The notes under the pieces were generated by a model. It was not told the origin of the DNA, did no database searches, and worked only from the letters and a program-made list of their open reading frames with translations. This document shows positions 47,577-59,812 of a stretch of 64,000 nucleotides of DNA, piece by piece; the stretch's first letter is position 1; every line of letters starts with the position of its first letter. The translations under genes and the position numbers were made by a program. This DNA is from Hyaloscypha bicolor E (taxonomy: Eukaryota > Ascomycota > Leotiomycetes > Helotiales > Hyaloscyphaceae): the NCBI RefSeq assembly GCF_002865645.1, contig NW_020194515.1, positions 186,001 to 250,000 of the forward strand, written 5' to 3'.

Positions 47577-50500
47577 CTACTCCATCCTCCCCGCCATATC
47601 CCCCGCTGGCGCTGCCTCCACAATCTTCCCCTTCGCAAGACTAACACAAAACGTCGCATTACTCACAGCTTCTACGCGATGTGCTATCGTGACCACAGTG
47701 CTCTCCCTCATCTCCTCCCTCAAACTCTCCTGGATCCGCATCGCCGTCTCGCGATCAATACTTGCCGTCGCTTCGTCCATGACTACAATCGGGCTTCTCC
47801 GCAAAAGTGCTCTCGCCAAACCGACAAGCTGCCTCTGTCCTTGACTTAAATTCTTGCCGCCTGTGTCGATGTTTGTGTCAAGAGACCATTCGTGGCGTGA
47901 CGCGATTTTCTCGAGGACACTGGAACATTCGAAATCGCTGTATTCGTCCAGTGGGTCGAGATTTGCCCGCATGGTGCCAGGGAAGAGGACAGGCTCTTGG
48001 GCGAGGAAGGTAACACGCTTGCGGAGGGATTGGAGATCCACAGTTGCGATGTCGATCCCGTCGATTATGATGCGGCCAGATTCTGGGGGTGTTGTAAAGA
48101 GGAGTGAGAGGGCTAGAGTGCTCTTCCCCGAGCCTGTGCGGCCGATTAGCGCAGTTGTTGAGCCGCCTTTGATTTTGAGATTGATGTTTGAGAGTGCCGG
48201 CTCGAGATGAGGTGCATATCTGAGGGTGACGTCCTCAAAGACGATATCACTTCCGTACAATGGCCAAGCTGCTGGAGGGATGACTTTTCCAGGAGGCTCC
48301 TGGTCGAGATGCAGTAATTCGACGACCCTTTCAACGGAGACAAAGTCCATTTGGAGTTGTCCATATTGCCTGCACAACGTGTGGGTAGCGCTAACGAACA
48401 TTCCGGCAGCTGCAAGGATGAAAGCCGTAAGGCCAGCAGATAAATGGGTGAAAAGAGCCAGCCCTGTGATCAGAAACGTTGAGCAAGCTGACAAGGCGTC
48501 GAATCTATACTGAAGCCAGGCTTGGAGACTCCAGTAAAAATGGTCCATCTTTTGGAAGTTGTCCGTTACACGGATAACTCCATCTTGAAATCGAGATGCT
48601 GCGCAGTAAGCCCTGATGGTGGTTAAGCCATTGGCCAATGCTCCAAAGTTTGAAACCAACGGAGTAAGAGAAACAAATTCTAGCCGGCGTAGACTCTGGG
48701 ATGTTGGCAGAAACTGCCTAAATATAAGGACAAAAGCCATTGTGAGAATTAGGGCGAAGACAAGGAAGATTTTGGTAACGGATCCAATGACCACCACGGC
48801 GGATATCCATGCGACAGACTGAAGTGCCACATTTTGGAACTGGGCGCTAATATTGCCATCAACGGTCCTAAGATCACCTGTAAGCCGATTCATCAATCGG
48901 CCAACCGGGGTAACATCGTAGAACCGGAAAGTCGCATGAGAGACCCTCGTCACGACCCTGGCAAATAGGTTCTTCCCAGCCTGGTATACGATGACCAACA
49001 TGGCTCCTTGAACAACGATATAGATTAAAGCCTGCGCAATGGCTAGCAGGACGAAACCGATAAGCCAAGGGCGAATGTTGTCCTCAGGAGAAGGTAGATC
49101 GCCGAAGTATCCGCCTGATTTCTCCACTCGGTCGCCATATGCTTCACCCCACTCTTTGAGAAACCAGGTCTCCACAATATCGACAAAGCGGTATAGGCAC
49201 ATAATGACTATGAGAATGAACCACCATTTCAATTTCCCAGCTTTGATATATTCCCAGTAGATCTTTGACTGGACCCCGCCATGCGCCCGATGCTCTTCAT
49301 CCAAGAATTTCTCGGGAGCGGAGCCTGTTTTCATATTGTCTTCATCATTTCCATCTTCGTTTGTCGAATCTTGCGATGTTACTCTATGTAATTCTTCGAA
49401 TGGAATGGTTTCCGGATCGAGAAGAATTGCCCGTCCATCTGCTATCTGCACCGCTTGAGTTGCCATGCCGAGACACAATTCCGTACGATGCGTCACCAGA
49501 ATTGTGATCCGCCCTTTGAGCAGAGGACCACACAAGCATCGCCGAACAATGAAATCTGCGGTTTGGTGATCAAGGGCCGAGAGCGGGTCGTCAAGCAGAA
49601 GTGTATTGGCTTTGGAGTACACGGCTCGGGCGAGAGATATACGCTGTTTCTGCCCACCAGAGAGTCCAACTCCATTCTCACCGACCATGGAAAGATCGCC
49701 ATGCTTGAAGGTCAACATATCAGGAACCAAGGCGCAAGCCTCTAGGACCTGCTTGAACCGGGTCTCTTCATAAGGAGCAGCGAAGAGGATATTGTCTCGG
49801 ATGCTCATGCTTTGTAGCCATGGCGTTTGCCCACAGTAGCCGATCATTTCTTTGGTCCTGTGATACTCCCCACCTAGCTGGTCGAGTTCTCCCAGTAAAG
49901 CTTGTAGCAAAGCTGTCTTTCCAGACCCTACTTCTCCACAAATGACAGTCAAGCCAGAGGGGAAGAAGAGGCTAATCTCGCTGAGAACAGGTTCCTCGGC
50001 CCCGGGCCAGGCAAATGACGCACTCTTCAATTCGAGCTGGGTGCTTCGTGGCATATCAGAATCGGCGCCATCTTTTTCTGGTTCAGCCATGAACTCTTCG
50101 AGTCGGTCAACAGAGACTTTACAATTTAAGAGAACCTGTCATTCCGTCAATCAAAAACTACAGAACAGATGACACGGAGTCCTTACGGTTATGAGATTAG
50201 GTAATTCCCTTAGATAGTTTTCGAGCATTCTGAAGAGTTGAAGGGCAGGGAACGCAATATCAACGCGCAATGGCTTGTCGGACAACATCGTGTACGCCCA
50301 AAAGGCGACCACCGGGAACAAGCCACTCGCAAGTTTATTCGTACAAGTTATGAGCGCGCGCCAAATACTGGTGATGATCTTCAGGTTCAACTCATGTTGT
50401 CTTGTGACCATAATTCGTCCCAGCCAGACGTCTTGCCATCCGTAATAGCGCAGGTGGCGGATCGACTCAACCAGTTGGGAGATTTTGTGAAACTTCTCAT

Positions 50501-52273
50501 CAGTAGCGACTCGGAGTTTTCGCTCCCAGTAAATGAGAGCTCGTGCATATAATGCGTTGAGGGCTTGGGCCACGACAATGGTGATGACGCCTATGAGACA
50601 GGGCCAGCCTAGCAATTGCCATATCAGGACGACTGAGAAGATTAAACCGATCGGCTGAGAGACAATATTATTGAATTCCCAGAATCTGGAGGTCATGTTA
50701 GTCAAGACACTCAAGACGTGGTTGAATACATACCTTTGGGAAATATTGTAAGCGTCTCCGCTACATAGCCGTGTCAGTAGAGGTTCTTCTCTGAGAGGGA
50801 AGTCCTCACAGCATTATATTCAGAATCCGCCCCATTGATGCTGGTTGTTTCGCCGGATCATTCTTAGGGGGTTTTCTGCGACCACAGAGCAGGAGAAAAG
50901 GCTTTGCTAGAAAGCCCAGTGTCCGACTGAACCAACTTTGCTTGGCAGGCTTTCCGCCACTTGAGGTACCATTTGTGTCAGCCTCGATGATCGCCTTGCT
51001 GCTCAGAGCAATGACCTTCCTGGACAGCGTCTTCTCGTAAAGCATCGTGATCATCTCTCCACGAGATCTTTCGTATGCACGTCTCCCAAACCACAGCGTG
51101 AACACCCCCGATTGGGCTGCAAGCATTCGGAGGACCAGTGTCAACACTGCGTAGTTGAGAGCAGCACGCGTAGGTGCCAATGGGTTTTCCATACTCTGCA
51201 AAATCTTTTGCAGAAGTACTGGTGAGGAGAATGCTGTGAATTTGGTTAGAAAGCTAGTGAAGTATGGGGCTTGAATCACATACTCGCCGCCAGCTCGAAC
51301 ATACTCAAGCCAGATATAATGACAAGATCGAGTCCATTAGCTCTGAAAAGCCTTCCCAGAACGGATCCATTCAATTCTCTGAAAGTATCATGTAGCATCC
51401 TATGCTGAAACTCATAGCCCAGCTGCCAAACATCTTCATCGTTCAATTGTCTTTTGTTGCCAATAGACATGAGTGGCGCCATCCAAGACACGGTCATAAA
51501 CTGCCAGGCGGTCAAGTCATCCTCCGGGCTCCGTAGCTCGGATGTGGGTAGTCCAAAAGCGGGACTTATCTGGTCCTTTGGTAAATGAGGATGCCTCAAC
51601 GGCATGACCAGGATGACGCCAATTGCTACGAGCGCTGAGATGAGGGCAAGAATATACGGCAAGTCTTTAACATGCAGTCCGGAAGGGCTATCGACAAAAA
51701 TGATGGCCTGCGTGGTAAAGATGGTGGTATACAAGACAAGCAAAGCCAGCGGAGCAGTGTTTGGACGACAAATAGCGATGACAAGAGAGCCAACAGCCCA
51801 TGATGCTGATGGAAACACCATCTCAGTTCGAAAGGTGGGCAAAAACACCGTGAGCGTTTGGACGGCAAGGCAGACGCCCGACACGGCAAATAGAACAACG
51901 GTCAAGCGTGTGAACGACTTCTTTTCACTGGGCAGGAGATCACCTTGCTCCCCTTTCGGCTCCTCGACAAAAGCCCGCGACCATTCCGGACTCCGTAAGC
52001 CCCTCGGGAGTAGCTTCACGAGGAACCCTAGCAAAATGCATCCTGCAACCACGATTGGAACTGCAGAGATGAAGGGAAGGGTACAGCTTTCGAAACGAGC
52101 ATTCACGGGGTCCTGTTGATAATTTAGTCGATGGGAAGCTTCAGAGGTGGGGGAATGAATGGTGGGGGGTTGATGCCTACCCAAAATCTGGAACAAGAAG
52201 CAAATGGATGGCCATCTAATACACGAGGAGCGAAGATGTCCCCGTCTCCTGTTTGAACCCCAAATAACGCCAT
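47577..52273 (-). CDS. ABC transporter, ABCC/MRP type
   Basis: Predicted 1476 aa from six exons on the minus strand: 52181-52273, 51284-52112, 50810-51233, 50734-50760, 50187-50685, 47577-50135. All phases close; introns carry CTAAC-like branch sites, and exon 4 is only 27 nt. An extra N-terminal membrane domain (TMD0) is followed by two TMD-NBD halves. NBD1: Walker A GEVGSGKT at about 691-698, signature LSGGQKQR, Walker B TLLLDDPLSALD. NBD2: Walker A GRTGSGKST near 1290, signature LSQGQRQL, Walker B IVVMDEATASID. NBD1 has Asp in place of the catalytic Glu, as is usual in ABCC proteins. These pumps export conjugates, drugs or metabolites. It ends the run of oxidases and transporters, and diverges from the caspase-like gene. 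Confidence 0.95.
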
Positions 52274-53076
52274 GAAGTTGCTTCAACGACGAGCGTCGAC
52301 GAGCTGCATGCCCAGGCCTGCGATGAAGTTCTTGCCACCACTCGCTATGGATGCCGTGTGCCGAGTCCCCGGGTGAAGTACCCTTGCTTCAAAATCGGTA
52401 TAACTGGTCCCGAGGGTGAGCAAATGGATGTTGAGACGAAGCTCGAACATTCCGTCACTTCATGAGTGAGATAATCTCACCATCATTTTAAGAGCAGAGA
52501 GACGAAACGTTACCTCTGTATGTTGAATTTGATTGATCCACTGCGGTGGGGATTTTCGAGGGGCAAGCGCCTGAATAGGCGAGCCTTGGCTGCGCCGTTC
52601 AAGAGTGGGCATGGGCTTGTGGCTTCCCCTTTATTGCCCCCCTGAAGAGTACTCTGTGATTGGTGCTTTTGTCTGTCCATAAGTCTTGTCCACAAGTTGT
52701 CTGTTAAGGCGTCTGCCTCATGTTGAAAGCATAGGATCCGAATGCTGTAAAAGAAAATGAAATGAAGGTTGTTGACATCCTACTTGCTTCTCGTTCTTTC
52801 CTTCACAGAGGAGCCCTGAGGCTTGAAACTTCAAGCCACACTGGTCCGTGCACACAAACGTTGTCCACCACGTGACAGAGAAATCCACGACCACCTCCTC
52901 CTTCACTCTCAGCCTTCTTCACCAAGACCATACTAACGACCTGTTCAAATCTATCGAGCAAGCCAGCATCATTACTTATGCCTCCTCTTCAATTCCCTGT
53001 GACCAAATAGTCGTACGCTGCTATCAGGCAAGTCCCAAGGACAACAAGGCTGTCTACGATCCAAGAGGTACTGGAT
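52274..53076. promoter_or_regulatory. Divergent promoter region, ABC transporter / caspase-like gene
   Basis: 803 bp between the start codons of two diverging genes. It must contain both promoters. No gene or clear binding site is seen. Confidence 0.5.
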
Positions 53077-55922
53077 ATGTCGGATCCTGATACCTTGTTT
53101 CCCTCTTCGCCAGGGCGTGAAGCGAGCCCCGTGAGTTGCCTAAATGGCCCTCAGTCTTTCAAATCTGTATCGCACCGACTAACCATGCATTTCCAGAGTT
53201 CTGAGGCTTTGCAGCTCGAGGATGACATCGAGGCTTCTTACACCAAACGTGGACCAGCGCAAAGTAGGCTTCGGAACGATCAGGCTGTGAAAGGTCCATC
53301 ACATGGCTCCCTCACGCCACCCGATGAAAGGAAAGAAGTCTCTGAAAACGAGAATCTCACCGAGGATAATGAACCCACTCAACACCAGCTTCCAGAGAAA
53401 GGTTTCATCAGACTGAATACCCACGATACTTCATTTGTGGATGAACACATTCCAAGCATCGAAAAATTCGGGCAGGATCTCCAAGTCGCCATCAATGCTG
53501 CCTGGCCAACACGAAACGGAAATCGGTATGAAGAGGCCCACGTGCTTCTATTGAGTTGGGAGGATGATAACCTTGGAGTGGCGCGTGAGATCAAACGCCT
53601 CAAGCACGTGTTCTCAGCTCTCTATCGGTACGACGTCCAGGAATTTAAAATACCATCGACGACTCCAGGAAAGGCCACAACGTTCCGGTTATCGTCTTTC
53701 CTTGAAAATGACAGCCCCAGCAGCCTCTTGATCGTGTATTACGGAGGCCATGCCCGTTTAAGTAATCAGACTAACGAACCTCCAATTTGGTCAGCGTAAG
53801 TGCCTTTTTTTTACCTCGCCGGTGGAGAGAGTGAAGGAAGCCATTGCAACTGAAGTATCGAAGCCTCATCTGTAGGTGATGATTAGGGATTGAATGTTCC
53901 AATTTTATTGGGACTTTGAAAAGCGAAACAGCTAAAATGAGGCGAACTCTATTGCTAATGAAGAATACAGGACTGATAAAGTTGGATCACCAACGTTGCC
54001 ATGCGGTGGAGTGCAGCAGCTCCTCGAAGAAGCAGCCTCTGATGTCCTCCTTCTCTATGATAGCTGCCACTCATCACATCCCGCAATCAATACTGGTGGT
54101 CAAGGCGTCACAGAGGTCATTGCAGCTTGTGGGTTTGAGACGCAGGCTCCGGCAGTGGGACCACATTCCTTCACGAACTCTCTGATAAGAGAATTAGAGG
54201 AAGCCTTTAGTGGCCCAGCTATCTCAGTAGCAGAGCTTCATGTCCGAGTAATCGGTTCATTGAAGAATTGGAAACCCGCACTTTTGAGAGACCGAGATGG
54301 CAATCTTTGGACAGATGAGAATGGCAGACCACGATTCGAAGTTCATAAGCGGAGGACGCCAGTCCATTGTTTTTTGACTAATGAGACTCCATATCGGAGT
54401 ATCATGCTCGCACCTCTTCGCTCTAAATTATCACACGCAGCAGTGTCGAATATTGGCGGAGCAATTCCTCAAAGAAATGCGTCAACTAACTCTACACTTC
54501 CAAGCAATTCACAAAACGACTCGGATCGGGCGTCTTCGACAGCACCAACGATTGTCTCGGAGTCACCAGAACAATCCAAGTCCCTCCAGGTTCTCCTAGC
54601 TGTTCGACTAGATGACAATTATTTTCTAGATGACAGCCTTGCCGAGGAGGGGAAGAAACTTCGAACTTGGTCCGAATGGCTCAAAGGCCTACCAAGTGGA
54701 GCAAAAGAGGTCAGTGTCCAGGGAGTATACAAAAGTTATTCGACTCTCGTCCTTTTGAATATGCCTCTGCTTCTTTGGAATCTCTTGCCAAGCAATAGCG
54801 CCTACTCTTTCGTTGGCTTTGTCCAATCTAAAAACTTGGTACACCGTCTTGTAGAGGATGGAGTACCGTTGAAAGAGGACGTCAAAAGTCCCAGCCTTCC
54901 AGGGGACAATGATCGCCGGCCTGCTCGCGGTCACCGTACATCAGATGGCCACGCGAGTGAAGTTGAGGTTGCCTTTGCTCAAAGCGTTCTGGACATCATA
55001 AAGAGTGGTCTTTCGCAGGCAATGGAACAGCAAGCCAGTAACCCGAGAGCTGCTCCAGAGAAACCCGAGGCGGGGATAAAGTTCAAGGATGCTGTCGGCA
55101 GAAAGTTCACATTCCCATTCACCATGGCTAAAACCTGGAAGGTGAGTTGTGTGTCCTTTTCCACTTTGATAATTGAATATATCAGAACGACTGACATAGG
55201 TTGTATAGGGTGTAGAGGAGCTCATCAGACAAGCCTTCATCCACGTTGATGTAATTGGCCCTCACGTAAATGAGGGGCACTACGACCTAATTGCTCCGAA
55301 TGGAGAGATCATCCTTCCTCAAGTGTGGGAAACCATCATACAACCCGGATGGTCAATCTCAATGCACATGTGGCCCATACCCGAGCCGCCGAAGCCGGTT
55401 CCTCCTCCTCCGCCACGTTTTCGTCCGGAGCCGGTTCCTCTTCCACCTGGCTTTCCTCCGAAGCATTCTCAGTTTCCTCCTACCCCAGCACACAGCGGAT
55501 CTCGTACCAGAGATCTCCCTGGCTCTAGCGGGCATGTTGGGCCGCCACAACCACTCTCTTCGAGTATGTGGTCGGGTCCAATGCCCCCTGGTAGGGGAAC
55601 TCCACCCACTTCTTCCCATCTGCAAGAGGATCGAACATCATCTGAACACGAGAAGAAGCTAGCTAGAAAGGGTCCGAATGATATCCAAATTCATATACCG
55701 AGGAGCGATACCGCGAGTTTAGTAGATGATGATGATTGTGAATCCACAATGAAAGTCATCTCTAGGTTCATGAGAGTACGAAAGGTCTTCAGGGTGGGAA
55801 GGATGGGCCACGGTAGCAATCGTGAGAATTATTTCCGAGTCAGTCCTAAGAAAGAAGCGTTGTTGCTGCTTAATGAGTATGGACGGAAATTGGTTGATGA
55901 GGCTATGAAGCATGAATTTTAG
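53077..55922 (+). CDS. Caspase-like (C14) protein fused to a fungal ubiquitin-like domain
   Basis: Predicted 845 aa from exons 53077-53130, 53197-53795, 53971-55141, 55209-55922. The first intron (66 bp) is in frame but has GTGAGT, GACTAAC and TTCCAG, so it is probably removed. Residues about 135-330 resemble the fungal caspase-like fold: HVLLLSWEDDNLGVAREIKR, then LLIVYYGGHA (His about 203) and VLLLYDSCHSSH (Cys about 250), the two expected catalytic residues. Middle part (about 330-585) contains HCFLTNETPYRSIMLAPL and a SLQVLLAVRL strand. Residues about 588-667 match the fungal ubiquitin-like (ULD) family: IKFKDAVGRKFTFPF, EELIRQAFIHVD, GHYDLIAPNGEIILPQVWE, HMWP. A Pro-rich stretch and a helical end (NEYGRKLVDEA) follow, as in stand-alone ULD proteins. 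One uninterrupted exon spans the caspase part and the ULD start. Role in regulated proteolysis or cell death is inference. Confidence 0.85.
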
Positions 55923-56065
55923 TCTCAGAAGTCATTTTGTGAACAGATAATTTGTTTTCGTATTTGTAGAAAAGGATCGAAATTTTCATAAATGGATAGG
56001 CTTCTTCCCCATGCAAAAGCCATCGAATGCATCATGAGACATTATATCATACAACCCAACACCCC

Positions 56066-58101
56066 TTACACCTCAACGTGACCGTGATGCATCGGGGCCG
56101 CATAGCTGTTATTCCGACTCGCCATTGGCGTTCGCTGAGGGGTCTTATTTTTAGACGGACCAGCCATGCTACTCTTCCGGCTTCCCATAGTTTGCCTAAC
56201 TCTCAGCTCCTGTTGCGATCGTGAGAACGAATGCGCTCGAATAGCGCTTTGTCTGCTTGGGATCCTGGAGAGACGACGTCCAGGAACTTCTGACTCTGTT
56301 CTAGCATCTGAGAGCTGTTGAGCAAATGGCGAGCGTTTCCGGAGCACTGGTCCTTTCCAGTAGATAACGTAAACTGCGATGACGAGGACGAAGGAGATGC
56401 AGGCCAGAATGGTGGAAGGGTATGCAAGAGGCTGCCCTCCAATGTCTAAGATGCGGGTCAGTTGAATGTTTAGTTTGAAGTGGGGAATTAGGCTCACTTG
56501 TGAAGAAAGGAGTTGCTGGAATGGTGAGTACACCAGCCAAAAAGTCTCTAGACCACCCGTTTCCACCAGTTGCAGACGCCGAATAGGGTCCATAAGCGCA
56601 AATCATGTAATCGATAGTTGCCATGTAGATAGAGTAGTTCGCAATACCAACAACAGCGGCGAATATCATCGAGGCGATCCATGGAAGTGGAGGCCCGGTG
56701 CTGGTCCAGGCAAAGCCGATGAGTCCGATAGGCAAACATGGAGCTGTGTACAGAAGCCACCAGAGACGAGATTCGTATTGTACTTTTTCATCGTCAGGCT
56801 TTGCTTTGCGCTCTGCAATATTTCTTCGAATAACTGGGATGAAGCTGAACCAGGCGATAAAATATCCAATGCCGATAGGGATGAAAGCCAAGCCCTGTGA
56901 AACGGTACTGAAGCCCCATTGCTTGTAGACCAAGCTGAAAGACTGGATGAACATGAAGATCAGAGCGTCGCTGAAACCACTGAGAAGCGATAACGTAAGA
57001 ACAATCGGCTCGGTAAGGAACATCTTGAAAGGTCGGATCCAGGTTACCAAAATTTCCTTGGCCGAGAATCGATCACTGAAAGGAACAAGTTCGTCCGGTC
57101 CCCAGATGTTCTTGTCTTTGCCGCTCTTGCGTCGCTTCTTAGCAATCTTGTCCAGCATAATCGTAGTTCGGGTCTCGGGAACGAGAACAAGGTGCATAAT
57201 CTGGACAAAGCCTCCAAAGATGAGCTGGATCCAGATGGACCATCTCCAGCTTAGGAAAGCTTCGCTGAAGCCACCAACAATTGGTCCAAGGATAGAACCA
57301 CCAACAGAGGAGAACACGACGAAAGCAACCGCGTATTGCTGGGTATCCGATTCCCACATATCCGCAATCATTCCCAAGGTGACAGAACCACCAGCGGAAG
57401 ACAGACCACCCAGGGCTCGCCCAACCATAATAGACGCGAAGTTCGGGGCGAGTGCAACAGGAAGTTGCCAGATGTTGACCAGTAACAAACTTAGTTGAAG
57501 AACGGGTTTTCGTCCCAACTCTTCACTCCAAGGTGCCCACAGCTCACAACCAAATGCATAAAGCACCAAGAATATCATAGCACCACATCGAGCTGCTTGT
57601 TCGCTGACGCCGAACTCTTCCGATATCCCGGGAATTGCATTAGAGTAAAGACTGGTGTTGAAGTTCATGGAGACTTGAACAAAAAAGATGACTGTGAGAA
57701 TCATCCTATTATATAATTAGCATATGATTAACAAAACACTTGACGACCAATAAATTTCATCTGGGTTGTGTCTCAAAAAGGACTTACCACTTCTTCCAGT
57801 TGGGATATGAATATCCGAGTTCATCGTAACACATATCCTCAGTCAATTCGATCTTGTCGTAAGTTCCAGCCTTCTCGATATTCGGCAAGTCCTCTGAGTC
57901 ATCGCTATTGGCAGTAAATACTTGATTATCACCAAATCTTGGATGGTGAGAGGTGCAAAGGGCAACATTCTCATCGCGCTTTAATCCGGCATCTTCGGCC
58001 TTCGTGGTGGATGAAGCTTCAGAATCATCATGTTTTTCGTTGGTGACTTCGTGCTCACCATTAGGAGCAGATGATGCTCCAGGCTCTTCGAAGGCCACCA
58101 T
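56066..58101 (-). CDS. MFS transporter (DHA1, polyamine/drug type)
   Basis: Predicted 633 aa from exons 57788-58101, 56498-57705 and 56066-56445 (minus strand); joins read YPNWKKW-MILTVIFF and PFFT-NIGGQPLAYPS. An acidic hydrophilic N-terminus of about 105 residues precedes twelve spans. Visible motifs: EELGRKPVLQLSLL (loop 2-3), GRALGGLSSAGGSVTLG (TM4), WRWSIWIQLIFGG and VPETRTTIMLDKIAKKRRKS. The tail is basic and Ser/Arg-rich with many possible phosphorylation sites. The N-terminal start at 58101 (MVAFEEPG) was preferred to 58344, because the extra region is hydrophobic leader-like sequence with no homology. DHA1 carriers of this shape in yeast (Tpo, Flr1) move polyamines or drugs at the plasma membrane; the substrate here is unknown. 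Confidence 0.9.
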
Positions 58102-59812
58102 GTCGCGACTCGTTCCTCGAGGTACCGCTGATGAGCAAAATCGATGGGCGGTTTTAAAAAAGGTTATATGCTCGCGGAGAAAGTACGAGGAACCATCAGA
58201 ATAAGGGCTAGTTCTCCAATAGTCTATAAACAAATCCAACGGCGTTTTCAAGATAGGCACTAAGAGAGATATTGTACGTGGGAAACGACTGGAAATAATG
58301 GAGATGTAGACCCGTATTTTTACTCCCACGGGGTCAGAAATCAAATTGATAACACGACGTCATTTTGCTGCAAAGGTCGAAATGTAGGGCATGGGAGAGC
58401 TGGGGATTATTCAGCCAGGAGGCACCGGAGTCGCGCCAAAGATCCTAACAAACGCTTAGCAGCCTCACTTGAAGCTTAGATCTGCAGATGGTGACCGCAT
58501 AGACGGCACTTCTCCACAGACCGTCGTGTGAGGTCCGATGCATCCAACTGGGAGACACGAGGATTAGGGGAGAAGTGGACAAACTTTCAGAGACCGAACA
58601 AGCTGCCGGGTGTCTGATTTGACCTTGTTTTGACATGAGAAGGTACATGGAGATCTACGAGATTCTTCCGCAAAGACGCCTGTACCGCTGCTGGCCATGC
58701 AGACAACGAGTAATCCACCAGGGCCCCAATTGTTAGGTCCCCGGGAAAAAAGCAATGACATCTGTCAAGAGCGCAACAGGCGCGGAAGTGGAGCGCTGGA
58801 AGTATGGAACATCTGGAAGCGTGCAGTGGTGCACCAAGGCAGCGTGACAAAATGACGTAGTAAATGAGGCACCCCGATGGCGATCAATGCCTTCTCCAAC
58901 TTACGCCACTGTTCGAGAGGTCCATGTGCTGTTCGCGAGAGCATGGCGAGATGTTTTCTTTCTTCGCTCAACAGTTGTGTTGAAGCTTTAGATTGATACC
59001 GATGAGGTTCAAGCAATCCAGAAATCCGGGGCGTTGTTGAGCGGTTGAGCCGCAGAAGAGGATGATCAGCAGGTGGGAAAGGCGTCGCCAAGCTGTGCCT
59101 CATCGGAGATCTCCAAGCCAAGCTTTGGCAACAGGAGGGTCACGATGCTTGTTGGGTTGCTTGTCGAGCAGGTGGCTTTTAGAGGTCCAACGATTCAGGG
59201 ACATCGGAGATTTCTTGGAAGCTGGGTCGCGTGAGCAGCCAGGAACTGTTTCCGTTGTTGAGGCTTCACGTCCTGCACGACCTGAGATGCAAGAGTGGGA
59301 TGAAGAGACAGCCTTGCGTGCCTCGCAGGCCCGCCGTTGTAGTGCAGACAAGCCTTGAGAATCGTCTACCCGGTGGAGGGCCCGAACTGTGTCGCGTTTC
59401 TCGGCGGGCGCCTTGCCCTCTGGTGGATCATTGTTCCGATGCCTTGTTAAATTTGAGTTCGAGTATTTAGATATGGTTTCTGTCTGGACGCTGCTCTTCT
59501 ATCGAGGTCTTTGGAGTCACGATGAAAGTTCTGAGAGAAGTGAGAAAGGGCAGGAAGATCCTCCTCCTCAGAAGTTCAATCACGTGAGTATTAACAAAGT
59601 CTGCCTTGCCTGGTTTGCTACTAATTAGATTTTCCCTTAAAAGTGAAAAGCTTTCTCATAGGCCATCTCACGTATATTGTTCGGTTTGAAAGCTTGTGGT
59701 TTCCAAGCCTGCTTCTGTCTCTGTCTAGAGTGGTATCACGTGATCTTTCGGAAGCATCTCTATTCGATGGCCATAGACTGAAGCCACCCTTTGTCCCAGA
59801 TTGAGACCTCCT
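58102..59812. other. Gap without a recognisable gene
   Basis: About 1.7 kb. The longest frame is 118 codons (58765-59121, minus) and has no family features. The right end abuts the 3' side of the phosphoribosyltransferase gene. Confidence 0.45.
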
